From: Alitta virens
Taxonomy: Eukaryota; Annelida; Polychaeta; Phyllodocida; Nereididae
Length of the DNA: 64,000 nucleotides
NCBI GenBank assembly: GCA_932294295.1
Contig: OW028586.1
Span: forward strand, 5,375,201 to 5,439,200
Reading direction: 5' to 3'
Below the pieces are notes generated by a model, which saw only the letters and a list, made by a program, of their open reading frames with translations, ran no database searches and had not been told where the DNA came from. The number at the start of each line of letters is the position of its first letter. Position 1 is the first letter of the stretch. The position numbers and the translations under genes are program-made. Below are positions 38,966 to 51,007 of this stretch, piece by piece.

Positions 38966-40197
38966 TGTTAATTTGTGTGCTGTTAGGTATTGGTATGGCT
39001 GTGACAATAACTAATACATATTCAGTGATATTACTGATCCAGGGTTCCTCGCTGTCAATCTGATAAAGATAAACATAAATTTAGGACAAATAAATCATGA
39101 CACAGAGATACACAGATAACAACACATGATAAGATGTCCCACATTTATCAGATACAATCCCAAGTATTAAATACCAAAATCGACATCACTGCCTCATTAA
39201 TGCTGTTCCATAACTTAAATTACAATGTTATCATTGCAATAATTACGTAGAATCGTCTCTTAAACTTTTCTTTATCATCCGTGACATCATGAGGGTTTTA
39301 CAGCCACTGATTGGTCGATTCTGTAATCATGAAAATTAATCAAACACAACTGTGAAATCATGTTCTTAGAATCAAATGAAAATGAAAAGCGATTCTACTT
39401 AATTATTACAATAAAAAAAGTTCATGGACATATTGATAATAACATTGTAAGATATGACATTATATGTTTGGTCAGTCACCATAGTTCTCATGTGCTGGTT
39501 TATCGTAAAATATTATCTTCAACCATATTAATACGGTATTTAGAAGAGCAGAGACAATACCCAATTTTACATGAGAAGTGTCATTGTGTTATCACTGAAG
39601 AGAGCTTCTCAATGGCTCTTCACAGTGATATAATACAATATATAATGATTAACAACCCATAGAATTACCAAAGTCTGATACACTTGGTTACTCAATTTTC
39701 ATTGCAGAGTATTGATTCGGAATTGTTATACTGTTAACATGTTTTGCGCCTTTATTCATCTAAAGTAAATTAATCAATTTCTCTTATAGTCTATAGGCTG
39801 GTTTATGGCATTGAAGGTCCAACAATGAAATTACAGAATGATTAGATGTTCATGTACTAAATTACCAAAACTAAAAAAAATATGAATCCATTTCTCTTGT
39901 ATTTTTAAGAGAAGATTTCTTAAGTCTATACTCAGTCTATCGGCTACATAGTTTAACCAATCTGTTCGTTTAACTAGCTAAACTAGCAAAAAATGACCTT
40001 AGTTAGGTAGCTGGGCTGTTGGGTGACAGCACACAGTGTAAATGTAAAATATGTGCTGATGTGGTTATGACCCCCTGGGACAAAGTAAAATACCACCCAT
40101 CGTTACATAATGGCTAATTCTTACCACTTGCACTAACTACGTGCACACAGGTTAATTTTTTTTTACATGCGCTGGCTTGGTATGTCACACTTTAACT

Positions 40198-40705
40198 TAA
40201 GGGGCGTTCACACTATCACGTATAAGAGCTACTTACGAAAATGTATGAAAATATTTTTTCACTCTTGTTTATCCTTGGCCATACGTGATTCAGGGCGGGG
40301 GCCTAGCTCAGAGGTAGCGCTCTGGGCTTCCAACCGCTGGGTCCCGGGTTCGATTCCCGGTCGAGCCTAAGTTGGATGGCTGTTTCATCCTTTGTCTCAT
40401 TGCCATGGTCTCTGCCTGTCCTAATTAGCCCAACTGGTGCAGAAATACAGGACGTAAAGCCCTAATCACACACAAAAACGCCATACGTGATTCACTCGCC
40501 GAGCGTTTTAAGGATACTCTTGCTAATCAGTAGGATGCTCTTGGTCACGCTTGACCACTCACGGATATACGTGAAGAGAGGGCAAAAATTGTTTAAACAT
40601 GTTTAAAACTTTGGACATTCTACGAGTAATTTATATTAGTTAGGTAACTTGCTCTGGGATCAGGCGGTGAGCGTCCTACCTACGTACGTACGTATGTAGA
40701 ATGTT
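40198..40705. mobile_element. ACGTA-rich TIR element, second copy, interrupted by a SINE and truncated on the right
   Basis: Starts AGGGGCGTTCACACTATCAC as at 38199, is split by the SINE at 40293-40479, and resumes with CACTCGCCGAGCG. The right TIR is not recognisable. Confidence 0.75.
40293..40479 (+). mobile_element. tRNA-derived SINE, full length, with 15-bp target-site duplication
   Basis: The 187-bp element is flanked by perfect copies of GCCATACGTGATTCA at 40278-40292 and 40480-40494. The 5' head carries RNA polymerase III A-box (TAGCTCAGAGGTAG) and B-box (GGTTCGATTCC) motifs. The body ends in a conserved block including GGACGTAAAGCCCTAATC, followed by a short CA/A-rich tail. It is inserted in a second copy of the ACGTA-rich TIR element, so it is younger than that copy. 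The tRNA-like head cannot form a paired acceptor stem, so this is a SINE rather than a tRNA gene. The CTTCCAA loop resembles tRNA-Gly(UCC), tentatively. Confidence 0.93.
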
Positions 40706-41874
40706 CGTGAAGAATGTGTTAATTTATAAACATAGGCTGCACTGCAGCAAAAGCCTCAGTGAATCCCACATAACACACACAGAACACTTTTGTAACCAGA
40801 GCAGAACTCTAACACTAATGCACTAACCCTAATGAAATTTCATACAGTAACACTCTAAATGGCCAAGTGGTAACTTTTGATAGTCACACTGACATATCTC
40901 AGATGTTTAACAAAATTTTGAAAAATATTATGCACTGAGCATTTATATTATAAAAAGAACATGCAATTAATGTCAAAATTAATTCCCAGATAGCAATTTG
41001 CCGATTGGGCCTATATCGGCATTAAAATCAGCCCAATGCCACTGTTGCTAATCGGCGCGAAGTCAGCACAACACTGAATTAAGTGTAGACACATAGGCAT
41101 CTATTCATGCTTGTGTGTGTTGCACAGATCAGTTGTACCATGGTACCTTAACAATAGATTTTGCATCTTGACTGTAGATAAACCCTGATACTACATGCTT
41201 TGCAAATATTTAATTTATATCTATAGGCCTATATCACAAAGTTTTTCAGAATGCAATAAAATAATAGAAAACGGAAGAATTTTTGTAGTAGTAAAATTAA
41301 AATACTTCTTGGCACAAAGACTCAAACCAAGGTACACGTGCACAGAAAGCAACAATGCCATCCACTACACTAATTCCTTGCTGAAGTTTGTAAAATATAT
41401 GACTGAACTTTATGCAAAATACAATATGTATAATCTATCATTGTTGTGTCTTCTTGTTGTGTGTTGCACACTTACATTCAGCCACTTTTGCTGGGCATTA
41501 GTTTTAGATTCAACCCTTATATATTAGCCTATGCTTTAATTTGATATGGAGATCATAAGGATTTTGCTAAAAGGTAAGCAAATAAACTGCGTGATAGAAA
41601 ACAGGAAGTTTTAAGGTAAAACTTTAGTTACCAGGTTAGACTTGATCTCAGGAACACTTGCACACAAAGCAAGCATGCCATCCATTACAACAACGACTTT
41701 GCTGTGGTTTGTGGAACATTTGACTGATATATGAACACAATTATGCCTATCAGAATTGATCATTCACTATCAAATCATTAATTTTGAAAACTTGAAATTT
41801 AAGCATTTACTGAAAATCGAGCCAGTGGACACTGGGCAAGTTAAGAATAGTTTTAAATTGGCTCACTGCAGCAG

Positions 41875-41945
41875 TCAGGATAGCTCAGTGGTAAATTGTG
41901 TGCCTTTCATGGATGTGGTACTGGTTTTAAATCCTTTTGGAAGAT
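41875..41945 (+). repeat. Degenerate tRNA-like SINE head
   Basis: An A-box-like GGATAGCTCAGTGGTAA and a decayed B-box GGTTTTAAATCC lie about 30 bp apart on the plus strand. There is no recognisable 3' SINE block. Confidence 0.4.
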
Positions 41946-42691
41946 GCAGTCAGGCCAACATAGAACTTCACAATATAAATATTTTGGGGGTTATGCTGCC
42001 GTATGTTTTATCTACAGTGGAGGCCAAATACCCAATCACGTGCAAAAATTCAGATTTTTGCTGATCTTTCATCACTAGAGACTTTATTCAAGTGAACTTG
42101 CTCATTAAATCATATTTCTCAGTCTTGCAATATTAATATAAAGATGTGAAAATCGATTACTTTGAAGAAATAGGCAGATATCGGAAAATTTCATACAATT
42201 TTAATGACAGACACCAGACAAAGTATGGGCGTAATCTTACAAGCATTAATGAACGAGTAATGAAATTTACGAATCAAGCATATTTAGTCAAAGATTGTGT
42301 CCCAGTACTCATTAATTTTAACATCAGTGCAATTTATTCATTTACAATACAGCTGACATTTTCATAGTTTATTGTTGTATTTATAAACAGACATGCATGG
42401 TGTTTTCTATAGTTGGCAAATCATTAACCTTATTATCAAGTCCCTGACTTTGAAAAAAATAGAAAGAAGTTTTACTTTTCTTTGGGTGATTGGGTATTTT
42501 TGGCCCCACTGTATACATTTGTGTTATATGATGAGTAAATGGAATTAAATAAAGTTAGCAGCTTTGTTGCCTTTATATAGATATTCACCATCATATCAAC
42601 AATAATCTTGCCCATTCACATATGACTTGAAGGTGTAATGGTTAGAGTGCAGTGACTGCTAAGGTGGCTAGATAGATAGATGCAGGTTGTA

Positions 42692-42831
42692 CATGGCCAA
42701 ATGTGCCACATGCGTTTTCCATGAGAAGGATAAATGCATGGAAAACGCATGGTTTTCGCCTGATTATATTTTGACGTTTTTCAATGTGTTTATCCTTCTC
42801 ATGGAAAACGCATGTGGCACATATGGCCATG
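42692..42831. mobile_element. Palindromic MITE (CATGGCCA family), copy 5
   Basis: The 140-bp element has both ends intact and TA at 42690-42691 and 42832-42833. The left flank ends in GCAGGTTGTA and may be a decayed tRNA-like sequence. Confidence 0.85.
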
Positions 42832-43599
42832 TAGGTTTCCTTAATAAGGAGTTCCCAGACTAATTTTCATTTTTGTGAAGAAACTTTAATATAAACTGCC
42901 ATACCTGCTTTCACTAAAATATTGTTGTATATATATATATATAATTTTATTGACCGCAGGGCATCAAAAAGATATGTGTCATAAAAAAATAAAAATAAAA
43001 ATATACATTATATATAATGATTAAGTAAAATAAAAGATCAATCTACATGAACATAATTTAGTTACATATTAAAAACATCTATATTATAATTATGTACAAC
43101 CATAACTTATAGTATAAGCATATGAATAAAACAAGGCACCATCAGGGCAATTAACAGGAATCAATGCACCGTAGAAGATTAATACTGAATACAAATAAGC
43201 AGCAGGAGTGGGTATTTACTTATGTACAGATTTTATATCCAATTATATTGTCTATTTTAGGAACTATATATAATAATAATAACAACAGTAAAAACAATTA
43301 CATAAGCATACCAATATATGTACAATTCCTTATTTGGAGCAACAATAAATGAAATAAACAAGCATATCAACCAAATATATTTACAAACAAACAATCAAGC
43401 ATGCACCAGGCAACCACAAATCAAACCACGTGAGTCTGCATGTCCAGTGCCTATAGCTACCCATGACCATGAGGTAAACTTTATGAATGAAAATGTAAAT
43501 TAAACGATATTATCAATTTTTAGGACTATGTTTATGAATTTACCTAATGTATAAGTCATTTCTGAGTTTTTATTAATCATTATTTTTAAAAGTTATTCT

Positions 43600-45385
43600 T
43601 TGGGGTGAAAGATAGTGATGTCTTCAATATTTTTATAAGCTGCTTGGTAGAGATCCATTCTAGCCATTTCCCAATTTCTACAAATTATCAAACAATGAAA
43701 CTCATCTTCACTGTCATTTGTGTCGCATCTTTTACAAATGCGCTCTTCAGGTACTACATAAGGTCTCTTGTGTCTACCTAATACTATATGGAGATTATGA
43801 GAACTCAGTCTAAATCTGGCTATACTACAATAAAGATACTTAGGTAGGTTGTAATTTAAATAAGATTCTAGACACAGTTTTTTCTTAAAGAGTTTGTAAG
43901 TTCACAACTTAGTGATAATTGAAGCTGGGATTTCATCATAATTAATGTTTAAGCTATCTGGAACCTGATGTATCCTAGTTAGCCAGCATGGCTGATTGTT
44001 CCGATAAAGGGATACTTGAACGTCATAGCATTTGTGTAATAATAAAGGGCAATTTTCAGATTTTAACCTATCCCAGTATTTAATAGCAGAAGCTTGCTGT
44101 CTATATATCAATGTGAACCTGCCCATATCTGCTAGTACAGCAACAGAAGATGTTTGGTTTCTCATTTGAGCTGTATTCTTTCCAATACGTCTATCTCTTT
44201 ATTTGGAAACCAGATTACACTATTATAGTCCAAAATTGGCAAAATGTGTGTATCAAACATTTTAAGGCTTATTTTAGTTTGAATGTAGCCTACAGTTGAT
44301 TTAATTCTTTCTTTAAGAGCATGCATGGCTCTTTGCGATTGTGTGGCCAGATGATCGTACATCGTATTATGTGTCTTCAAAGAGTTACTAATGACGTGCC
44401 CCAGATATTTATGCGAGTCAACTATCTCTAAATTCTCACCATCAACATATGATCAATAGAGAATTGTGGGTTGTTTACATTTAGTCTACTCCTACGATTT
44501 GGATGAATTATCATTACTTGGCTCTTCTGTGAGTTAATTAGTAAGTGCCATTTTTTACAATAGTCTGCAAGGTTGTCTAAAAGTACCTGCATACCAGTGG
44601 TACTTTCAGAGACAAGGACTAAGTCATCTGCATAGAGAAGATGTGTAAAATTATTCTCATTTATAGTGACTCCATGTCTTTGATCAAAGTATTCATTCAT
44701 ATCTGAAAGATATAAATTAAACAATTTAGGACTTTAAATTCCGCCTTGGAGGACGCCATGTGTGCTATCAAGACTTGAACCTAACTGCCCTTGCCATCTA
44801 ACTTTGGCACAAGATTTGGAGAACATACTATGTATCATTTTTAATAATCTACCACCATATCCCCTTTTAATAAGTTTATAGTAGAGAAAAGTATGATTAA
44901 AAAAGTCAAAAGTCTACAAAAGTGATATACAGGTTATTTCTCTTTGATTTGTGTTAGGAAATTAGTGTATCTATGATGAAAACATTATCACTTGTTCTAC
45001 ACCCTTTGCAGAACCCAAACTGATTCTGATCTATTGAGTTGGTAGCCTCGCCCTGAAAGACCAACCTTTTGTTAATTATAGATTCGAACACCTTACCCAT
45101 ACAAGCCATTAAAGTGAGTTTACGCTAGTTATCTGGTTCAATGAGGCTGCCATTTTTGTGGAGTGGTTGTATTATTCCTTCAGCCCAATTTTCTGGGAAA
45201 ATGCCCCTCTCCCAGGTGTAATTAAATAATATAGTTAAAGGTTCAGATAGATAGTCTGATAAATATCTATAAAAGTCATTGCTAATGCCGTCTATACCTG
45301 GAGCTTTGCCTGATTTTAGGGTTTTCAGTTCTCTTTCTACCTCATGTAATGTAATATAACCATATATTACTTTGAGAAAATGCAT
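43600..45385 (-). pseudogene. Degenerate non-LTR retrotransposon: reverse transcriptase and C-terminal zinc-knuckle region
   Basis: The minus strand reads as a broken ORF2-like reverse transcriptase spread over several frames. In order it shows KSGKAPGIDGISNDFY (near 45310), PENWAEGIIQPLHK (near 45170), an F-G-F-C-K-G stretch near 45005, a remnant of GVLQGGxxSPKLFNLYLSDM (near 44710-44760) and the catalytic YADD box (near 44630). A C-terminal region follows, ending in a CxxC-H-C type motif (CKRCD ... HCLIIC, 43690-43750). Stop codons and frameshifts interrupt it, so it is inactive. No endonuclease domain or 3' tail could be delimited. The clade (CR1/Jockey-like or other) is not resolved. Confidence 0.85.
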
Positions 45386-47057
45386 ATCGAACTATTGCTC
45401 CCTATTTTATTGCATAGCATGAAAATACCACAAAAAATTGAGTAATATGTATAACGATGACCTTGCAAGGACTGCTGAGCAGGTAAAACAATTATGCTCA
45501 ATAAGAGACCGTAGTGTCAATGGTAAAATATTAAGTAACGCAGAATAACAGTGTAAAGACATAATCTTGTTTTTATGCACCATTTGATGTGTTTTAAAGC
45601 AATGGTGATGTGGTACTAATTATTAATTTTCACCTATATACTTTTGTTTTTAATTATACTTTCGTCTAAAACTACTTATATGACACCTGTGAACGACTGT
45701 TCTATCTGGGTTTGAAAAGTATATAAGTTAGATATGCTATGACAAAATTTCACTCATGTAGGGTAAATGGTGTCTTTGGGGCCTATGTTTCCCTTATTTT
45801 GCTCCGGAAGCGAAAAAATTAAGTACTTTTCTAAGACCTTTTTTTTAAATGTTGTAAAACACAGCCGAGATATGTAAATGTGACTATCAAAAGGCACCAC
45901 TAGGCCATATAAAGTATAACTATACAAAATTTGTTAGGGTAAGTGCATTCTGCTCTGGAAACGGAAGTGTCACACTCGTTCGCCTGCCCGTTGGACAGAC
46001 ATTGACGATAACAATAACCCTCTTCGAACCTTGTTCATATATAATACACGCCAAAAAAAAAAAAGGCTATGGTGGTATATTCCTGACTCTATATCAACAG
46101 TCATTTAGTATGAGAGTATCATAAATGTTTACTAATTCTTCAGGTGAAGTATGTCTGATCTTGGATAAATTAGCTCATCCAAGGTGTAATATACATTATG
46201 TAGCTGAGGGGGACATTAACACTTGCTTATCTCATTACTGTACGTCATTTGCAAGGCTGACTTGTAGATAATGGATTGAAACATGTTTTATATTATAAAA
46301 AATAAGACACACATAAGATTGCATGATATGTGTACATACGCACTTCTATATTACTGCACGTGCTAATATTCAGGCAATAAACTTGTTATATGTATCTTTC
46401 ATAAACCTGTGGAAAATAGAATACCAAAGTGTTCTACTTGACCAACAAGTTAACAGGATCCACAAAAAGCTTTTGATATTCTCAAAAGTTTGATAATGGG
46501 AAACTCAATCATGCAATATCACTCAAAAGAACCTTTATTAAGTCAGTTCTCCATAATAACGTCTCAATAGTGTCTGAGCAAATATAATAACCGTTGTCTT
46601 GTCCTCCTATGCAAACATGGTGCCAACATATTAACTGGAATGAGGATATTTCAAAGTCATACTGACAGGGCATGAGATAACAGCTGTATACCAAATATCT
46701 AACTAGACCACAGCACGTTCCATATACATGACATATTTTGCTAGGGAGACAGATTTTATTATCCCACGACTTTGTCGATGGATGGATTTTTCATACCGCC
46801 TTGAAAAAGCTTTTGAGAAAGCTTAATCAACAAGGAACATCATTATACGATTTACTTAATTAAAATCTTTACTAAAAGACAACTGAACAGCAAAATAATA
46901 ACTTGATTATCATTCAAAGTCCCAATTTTTATTTGGAAAGATCGTGTGAGATCAATTACGGTTCAACCGATCACTTGAAGTTGGATGAGTCTCGGGGACG
47001 CAACCTCATGAACAGGCTTGGAAAACGGATAAAAACCCTCAAAGCAGATTATAAACA
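45386..47057. other. Intergenic upstream of inx-B
   Basis: No coding exon is seen. Frames starting at 46903 overlap the inx-B start in another frame and are taken as 5' UTR or intergenic sequence. The inx-B promoter presumably lies here, but no element is certain. Confidence 0.45.
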
Positions 47058-48727
47058 ATGGAGCACATTCTGGGAGTTCTTGGTGGAATCCCTAAGTCAA
47101 CTGTACGAAATGACGACGACGTCGTGGATCGGATTTCATACCGTTACACGGTGGCCATGTTCATCCTCTTCTCTATCGTTGTGTCCACTTCACAATATGT
47201 CGGCGATCCAATCAACTGTTGGGTACCTGCTCACTTTTCAGGTGCATGGGAAACTTACGCAAACTCTTATTGTTGGATAAAGAACACTTACTACTTGCCA
47301 TTTCAAGAATTTATTCCGCAAGCGCAAGGAGATGAAAATCGAGAAATGATCACGTACTACCAGTGGGTGCCATTGATCCTTCTTGTTCAAGCGCTGCTCT
47401 TTTACCTGCCCTGTGTTTTGTGGAGAACTTTGAATGCCAGATCAGGTAACCAAAATTATATAAAGCTACGTATTCAACCATTCAATATCATAAACCAGTA
47501 ACTTTATAACCACCATTTGATGCATTGTAAAATCTTTGGTTGTTTAACTTGATAAACACAAACAAAAAAATAATAAGCAAAGTGCTAAAAATATGCATGA
47601 TTTATTTTTAAATGCAACATCTGTAATATTTACTAAATACATTCATTTCAAGTGGTGGTGATATTATGTTTAATGGCTCATTATCAAAGAGCTATCTTAG
47701 TTTTACTTTCAATTTCCCACATCTAGGTATTGACCTGAACAACATTGTGGAGGCGAGTGAATCATTCCAGAACTCTGCAGTGGCTGCCAGTAAAGAGAAG
47801 ACAATAAATTACTTGGTGATACAAATGAACAGGTCAGTTGATCAACATGAAAAGGTGCCTTAAGCCATTTTTTATTCTTGTTATGACACAGCGAAGACAA
47901 TCATAATACTTCTTTAAATTGAATTACCAAAAATTATTTTAATACATCCAAGCGATTAAATTGGAAAGATTGACCATAGTACATACTTATTCAATAGTTA
48001 TTGTATTTCTAATTTATGCAGATATGTGACCAGTCAAAAGGAGTACGCATCAGGTTTTTCAGTCTCCATCAAAAACGTGATTTCGAAGATTTGTTGCTCG
48101 ATGTGTGGCAGACGTAATGGAAACTACTTGGTGATCCTGTATCTTTTTGTAAAGATTATCTACATTGTAAATTCCCTTTGCCAACTGTTCATATTGAATG
48201 GCTTCCTCGGCGCTAACTACCACTTTTACGGCATTGATGTAATCCGCTCCTTGGTTCGAGGTGAAGACTGGACGGCTTCGCAAAGGTTTCCGAGAGTGAC
48301 AATGTGCGATTTTAACGTCAGACGTCTGGGCAACCTGCAGCGATACACTATTCAATGTGTCCTTCCAATTAATTTATTTAATGAGAAGATTTACTTGTTT
48401 ATTTGGTTCTGGTTGGTAGTCCTAACAACCTTAACCTCCTTCAACTTGCTGGCTTGGTTGCTGAAGATTGTGATAAAGTCTGACCGACGTCGATTTATCA
48501 CCAAACATCTCAGTCTCCTGGATAAACTCGATTCGGTCGATGATCCCCAGAAGATTGACAATTTTGTTTACAGTTACTTACAACAAGATGGTGTGTTTGT
48601 GCTGAGATTGGTCAGTCGCAATACAGATGCTATAACAACAACTGAATTAATAGGAGCTCTATGGGACAACTATCTGAAAAATAGTGCAAATGATGATGAT
48701 GACAGTTTTGATGATGTTTATACTTAA
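47058..48727 (+). CDS. Innexin gap-junction protein (inx-B), three coding exons, 399 aa
   Basis: Coding exons are 47058-47445, 47727-47832 and 48022-48727. Joined, they give an open 399-residue frame. Intron 1 (donor CAG/GTAACC, acceptor ATCTAG) is phase 1 and splits Gly130. Intron 2 (donor CAG/GTCAGT, acceptor ATGCAG) is phase 2 and splits Arg165. Innexin hallmarks are YYQWVP at 100-105, loop cysteines 54 and 72, then 260 and 277, and four hydrophobic segments near 31-48, 106-122, 200-223 and 288-311. A KICCSMCGRR motif sits in the cytoplasmic loop. The C-terminus is short and acidic (NDDDDSFDD). The start ATG has A at -3 and G at +4. This is the first member of a three-gene tandem array. 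The protein is expected in the plasma membrane as a gap-junction or hemichannel subunit. Confidence 0.95.
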
Positions 48728-48867
48728 TTCAACGATACAACTTAATTATAAGTTGCTTATTTTCAGTGGTGGGAAAGACTTGTTGCAACCATTAAATGAG
48801 CAAGATTTTGGTGTATATTTCTTTTCTAATTTAAGTTCTTGTGTAAATGTACGTATATGGTCTATTT

Positions 48868-48932
48868 CGTCCGCACGGTTGATAAGGTCGATGGAACGTT
48901 GCTAATTAGAATGCTCATGAACGTCTCAGCAC
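48868..48932 (-). repeat. Dispersed ~95-bp repeat, diverged copy downstream of inx-B
   Basis: Retains GATAAGGTCGATGG, GCTAATTAGAATGCTCATGA and CTCAGCA matches to the family on the minus strand. Confidence 0.5.
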
Positions 48933-49118
48933 AGTTAGTTACGCTTTGTTCACATAAAACAAATTGTGTCATATACTGAATAATATAATTAGGAAAAAAA
49001 TCCATCTGGTGCGAGAAAACTCACTTCACCACTGATTATGTGAAAAATTATACAAAAAGATGCTTTAAGTGAGAAATGCTATACCCTAGTTTCAGTAAGC
49101 TTTGAGGAAATATGCACC

Positions 49119-49475
49119 CTGACATTACTGAGTTAGGCCAAGTGCTATCAATATTCATGTATTTTAGCATTTAAATAAACAATATGTACTGTGACATTAC
49201 TGAGTTAGGCCAAGTGCTATCAATATACATGTATTTTGGCATTTAAATAAAGGATTATATTATGTACTGTGACATTACTGAGTTAGGCCAAGTGCTATCA
49301 ATATTCATGTATTTTAGCATTTAAATAAACAATATGTACTGTGACATTACTGAGTTAGGCCAAGTGCTATCAATATACATGTATTTTGGCATTTAAATAA
49401 AGGATTATATTATGTACTGTGACATTACTGAGTTAGGCCAAGTGCCATCAATACATTTTATTATTTAAATAAAAA
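49119..49475. repeat. Tandem repeat with alternating 72/78-bp periods downstream of inx-B
   Basis: The block GACATTACTGAGTTAGGCCA starts at 49121, 49193, 49271, 49343 and 49421. Spacings of 72, 78, 72 and 78 bp show that a 150-bp dimer was duplicated. Confidence 0.9.
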
Positions 49476-50111
49476 TGAATGTCATGAAAATAAAAAGGAC
49501 ATTATGTTATTAATTCTCAATGGAGTGGAAGCTAATCTTCAATGTGTTTATAGTACTCTCTTATTGAAATAATACATGCACCAGTTGCACCTGAAATCCA
49601 TAGTCCTTATTCAAATCACTTTAGGGCAATTGGGTTTGACTGAATCTTACAATCTTTGAGAAACAACTTGAAGGATACATGAAAACATTACTTACAATAT
49701 CCTGCAAGTATGAACCTCATAGAAAAACCATGAGGTTCACAACAATGAACCTCATAACATAAATTATCCCTAATACAGAAAACAGCCTGGCCAATCACAG
49801 GGCAGCATTTAGACTAAGTAAACGTCATAAACGTCATCAGTAGAACTACATTACTCCTCAAAAAACCCATAAAATAAACAAATTAGCAAAAGAAACCCTA
49901 TTTAATTTTGTATTCCTTCAATCTGAATAAGGGAGAAGCTTCAGAAAGTCTTTTGAAGCGGACAATGCTTCAGTTTGTTGCTGAAATGTTTTGAAATGGT
50001 GACGTCATTACCATGGCAACTATTCAGAGTGAGGCAGAACAGATAAACAAACAAAAGATCCCTACTCAACGTTGCAAAATAGTTCCCACAAAAAAATTGA
50101 ATTAAAGGGGT

Positions 50112-50298
50112 GGGTGGGTGATTAGGGCTTTACGTCCTGTATTTCTGCACCAGTTGGGCTAATTAGGACAGGCAGAGACCATGGCAGTGAGACGAAGGAT
50201 GAAACAGCCATCCAACTTAGGCTCGACCGGGAATCGAACCCGGGACCCAGTGGTTGGAAGCCCGGAGCGCTACCTCTGAGCTAGACCCTCGCCCTGAA
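50112..50298 (-). mobile_element. tRNA-derived SINE with 14-bp target-site duplication
   Basis: Same family as the element at 40293, reversed, again 187 bp. Flanking duplications TGAATTAAAGGGGT lie at 50098-50111 and 50299-50312. The 3' tail is a GGGTGGGTGG-type microsatellite on the plus strand. It lies between inx-B and inx-C. Confidence 0.93.
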
Positions 50299-50330
50299 TG
50301 AATTAAAGGGGTAATTGCGGGATAAAAAAA

Positions 50331-50487
50331 CAACAACTTAATAACTGTGTGGTTTATAGCTTGAACTTCACTCGTGATGAGGTTGGGCTGGAGTATCCAC
50401 TCGTCCCTACTGGACTCGTGGGTTCACCAGCCCGACCTCATCACGAGTGAAGTTCAAGGCTCTGAATCACACGTTTATTAGGTTTTA
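50331..50487. repeat. Long imperfect palindrome (foldback) between inx-B and inx-C
   Basis: The inner arms at about 50360-50391 (TTGAACTTCACTCGTGATGA then GGTTGGGCTGG) and 50427-50458 are near-perfect inverse copies around a loop of about 35 bp. Outer arms extend with lower identity. It abuts the SINE at 50112-50298. Confidence 0.85.
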
Positions 50488-51007
50488 TTATATCGACTAA
50501 TATCATACAGTGTAAATACTATCACAAGCATATTTCAGTTTGATAATGAATTCACAGAAAATTATGAAATAAGTGTATGCCAAAGGATTAGGCATTAAAA
50601 TGAATCAGAAGATTCCAAGAAGAGGGACGTCTTTCTGTGAAAATAACTTTAAAAAAAAAAAGCTGCAAGCCATAAAGTCTAAGTTTCAATGTAAATAATG
50701 AGTGTTCTTCACATATTACATGGTGTTGATAAGACTGTTGATCCAAGTCCTCGATATAGCGAACTTCAACACACCAGGTATGTTATGTCTTATCTTATTT
50801 GGAGATGACACACTTATAACCTTATCAAATGACTTATGAAATTCAAGAAGATATCATATGTGGTCATAGTCTCAAGCAAAAATCACTAGTCAAACTAGGT
50901 CTTTTCTTATCAAGTGTTAGCGAGGAGCTACTCACGAAAATCACCAAAAAGACATTTTAGACAAGGTTTTTTGAGAGGAAAATATGACAATCTAAAGAAA
51001 GAGTGAA

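Larger units (their letters stand above)
38966..43599. other. Intergenic with dispersed elements
   Basis: Between the listed elements the sequence is AT-rich. A CCCAGATAGC motif at 40985 begins a TCGGC-containing stretch similar to one at 32323. A (TA)n tract lies near 42930. No gene recognised. Confidence 0.45.

Noticed and set aside
40297..40370. Functional tRNA gene (also at the heads of the other SINE copies)
   Set aside because: A and B boxes are good, but the acceptor stem does not pair and each copy continues into the conserved SINE body with target duplications.
46903..47280. 125-codon plus-strand frame overlapping the start of inx-B
   Set aside because: It is out of frame with the clearly homologous innexin exon 1 and has no recognisable domain.
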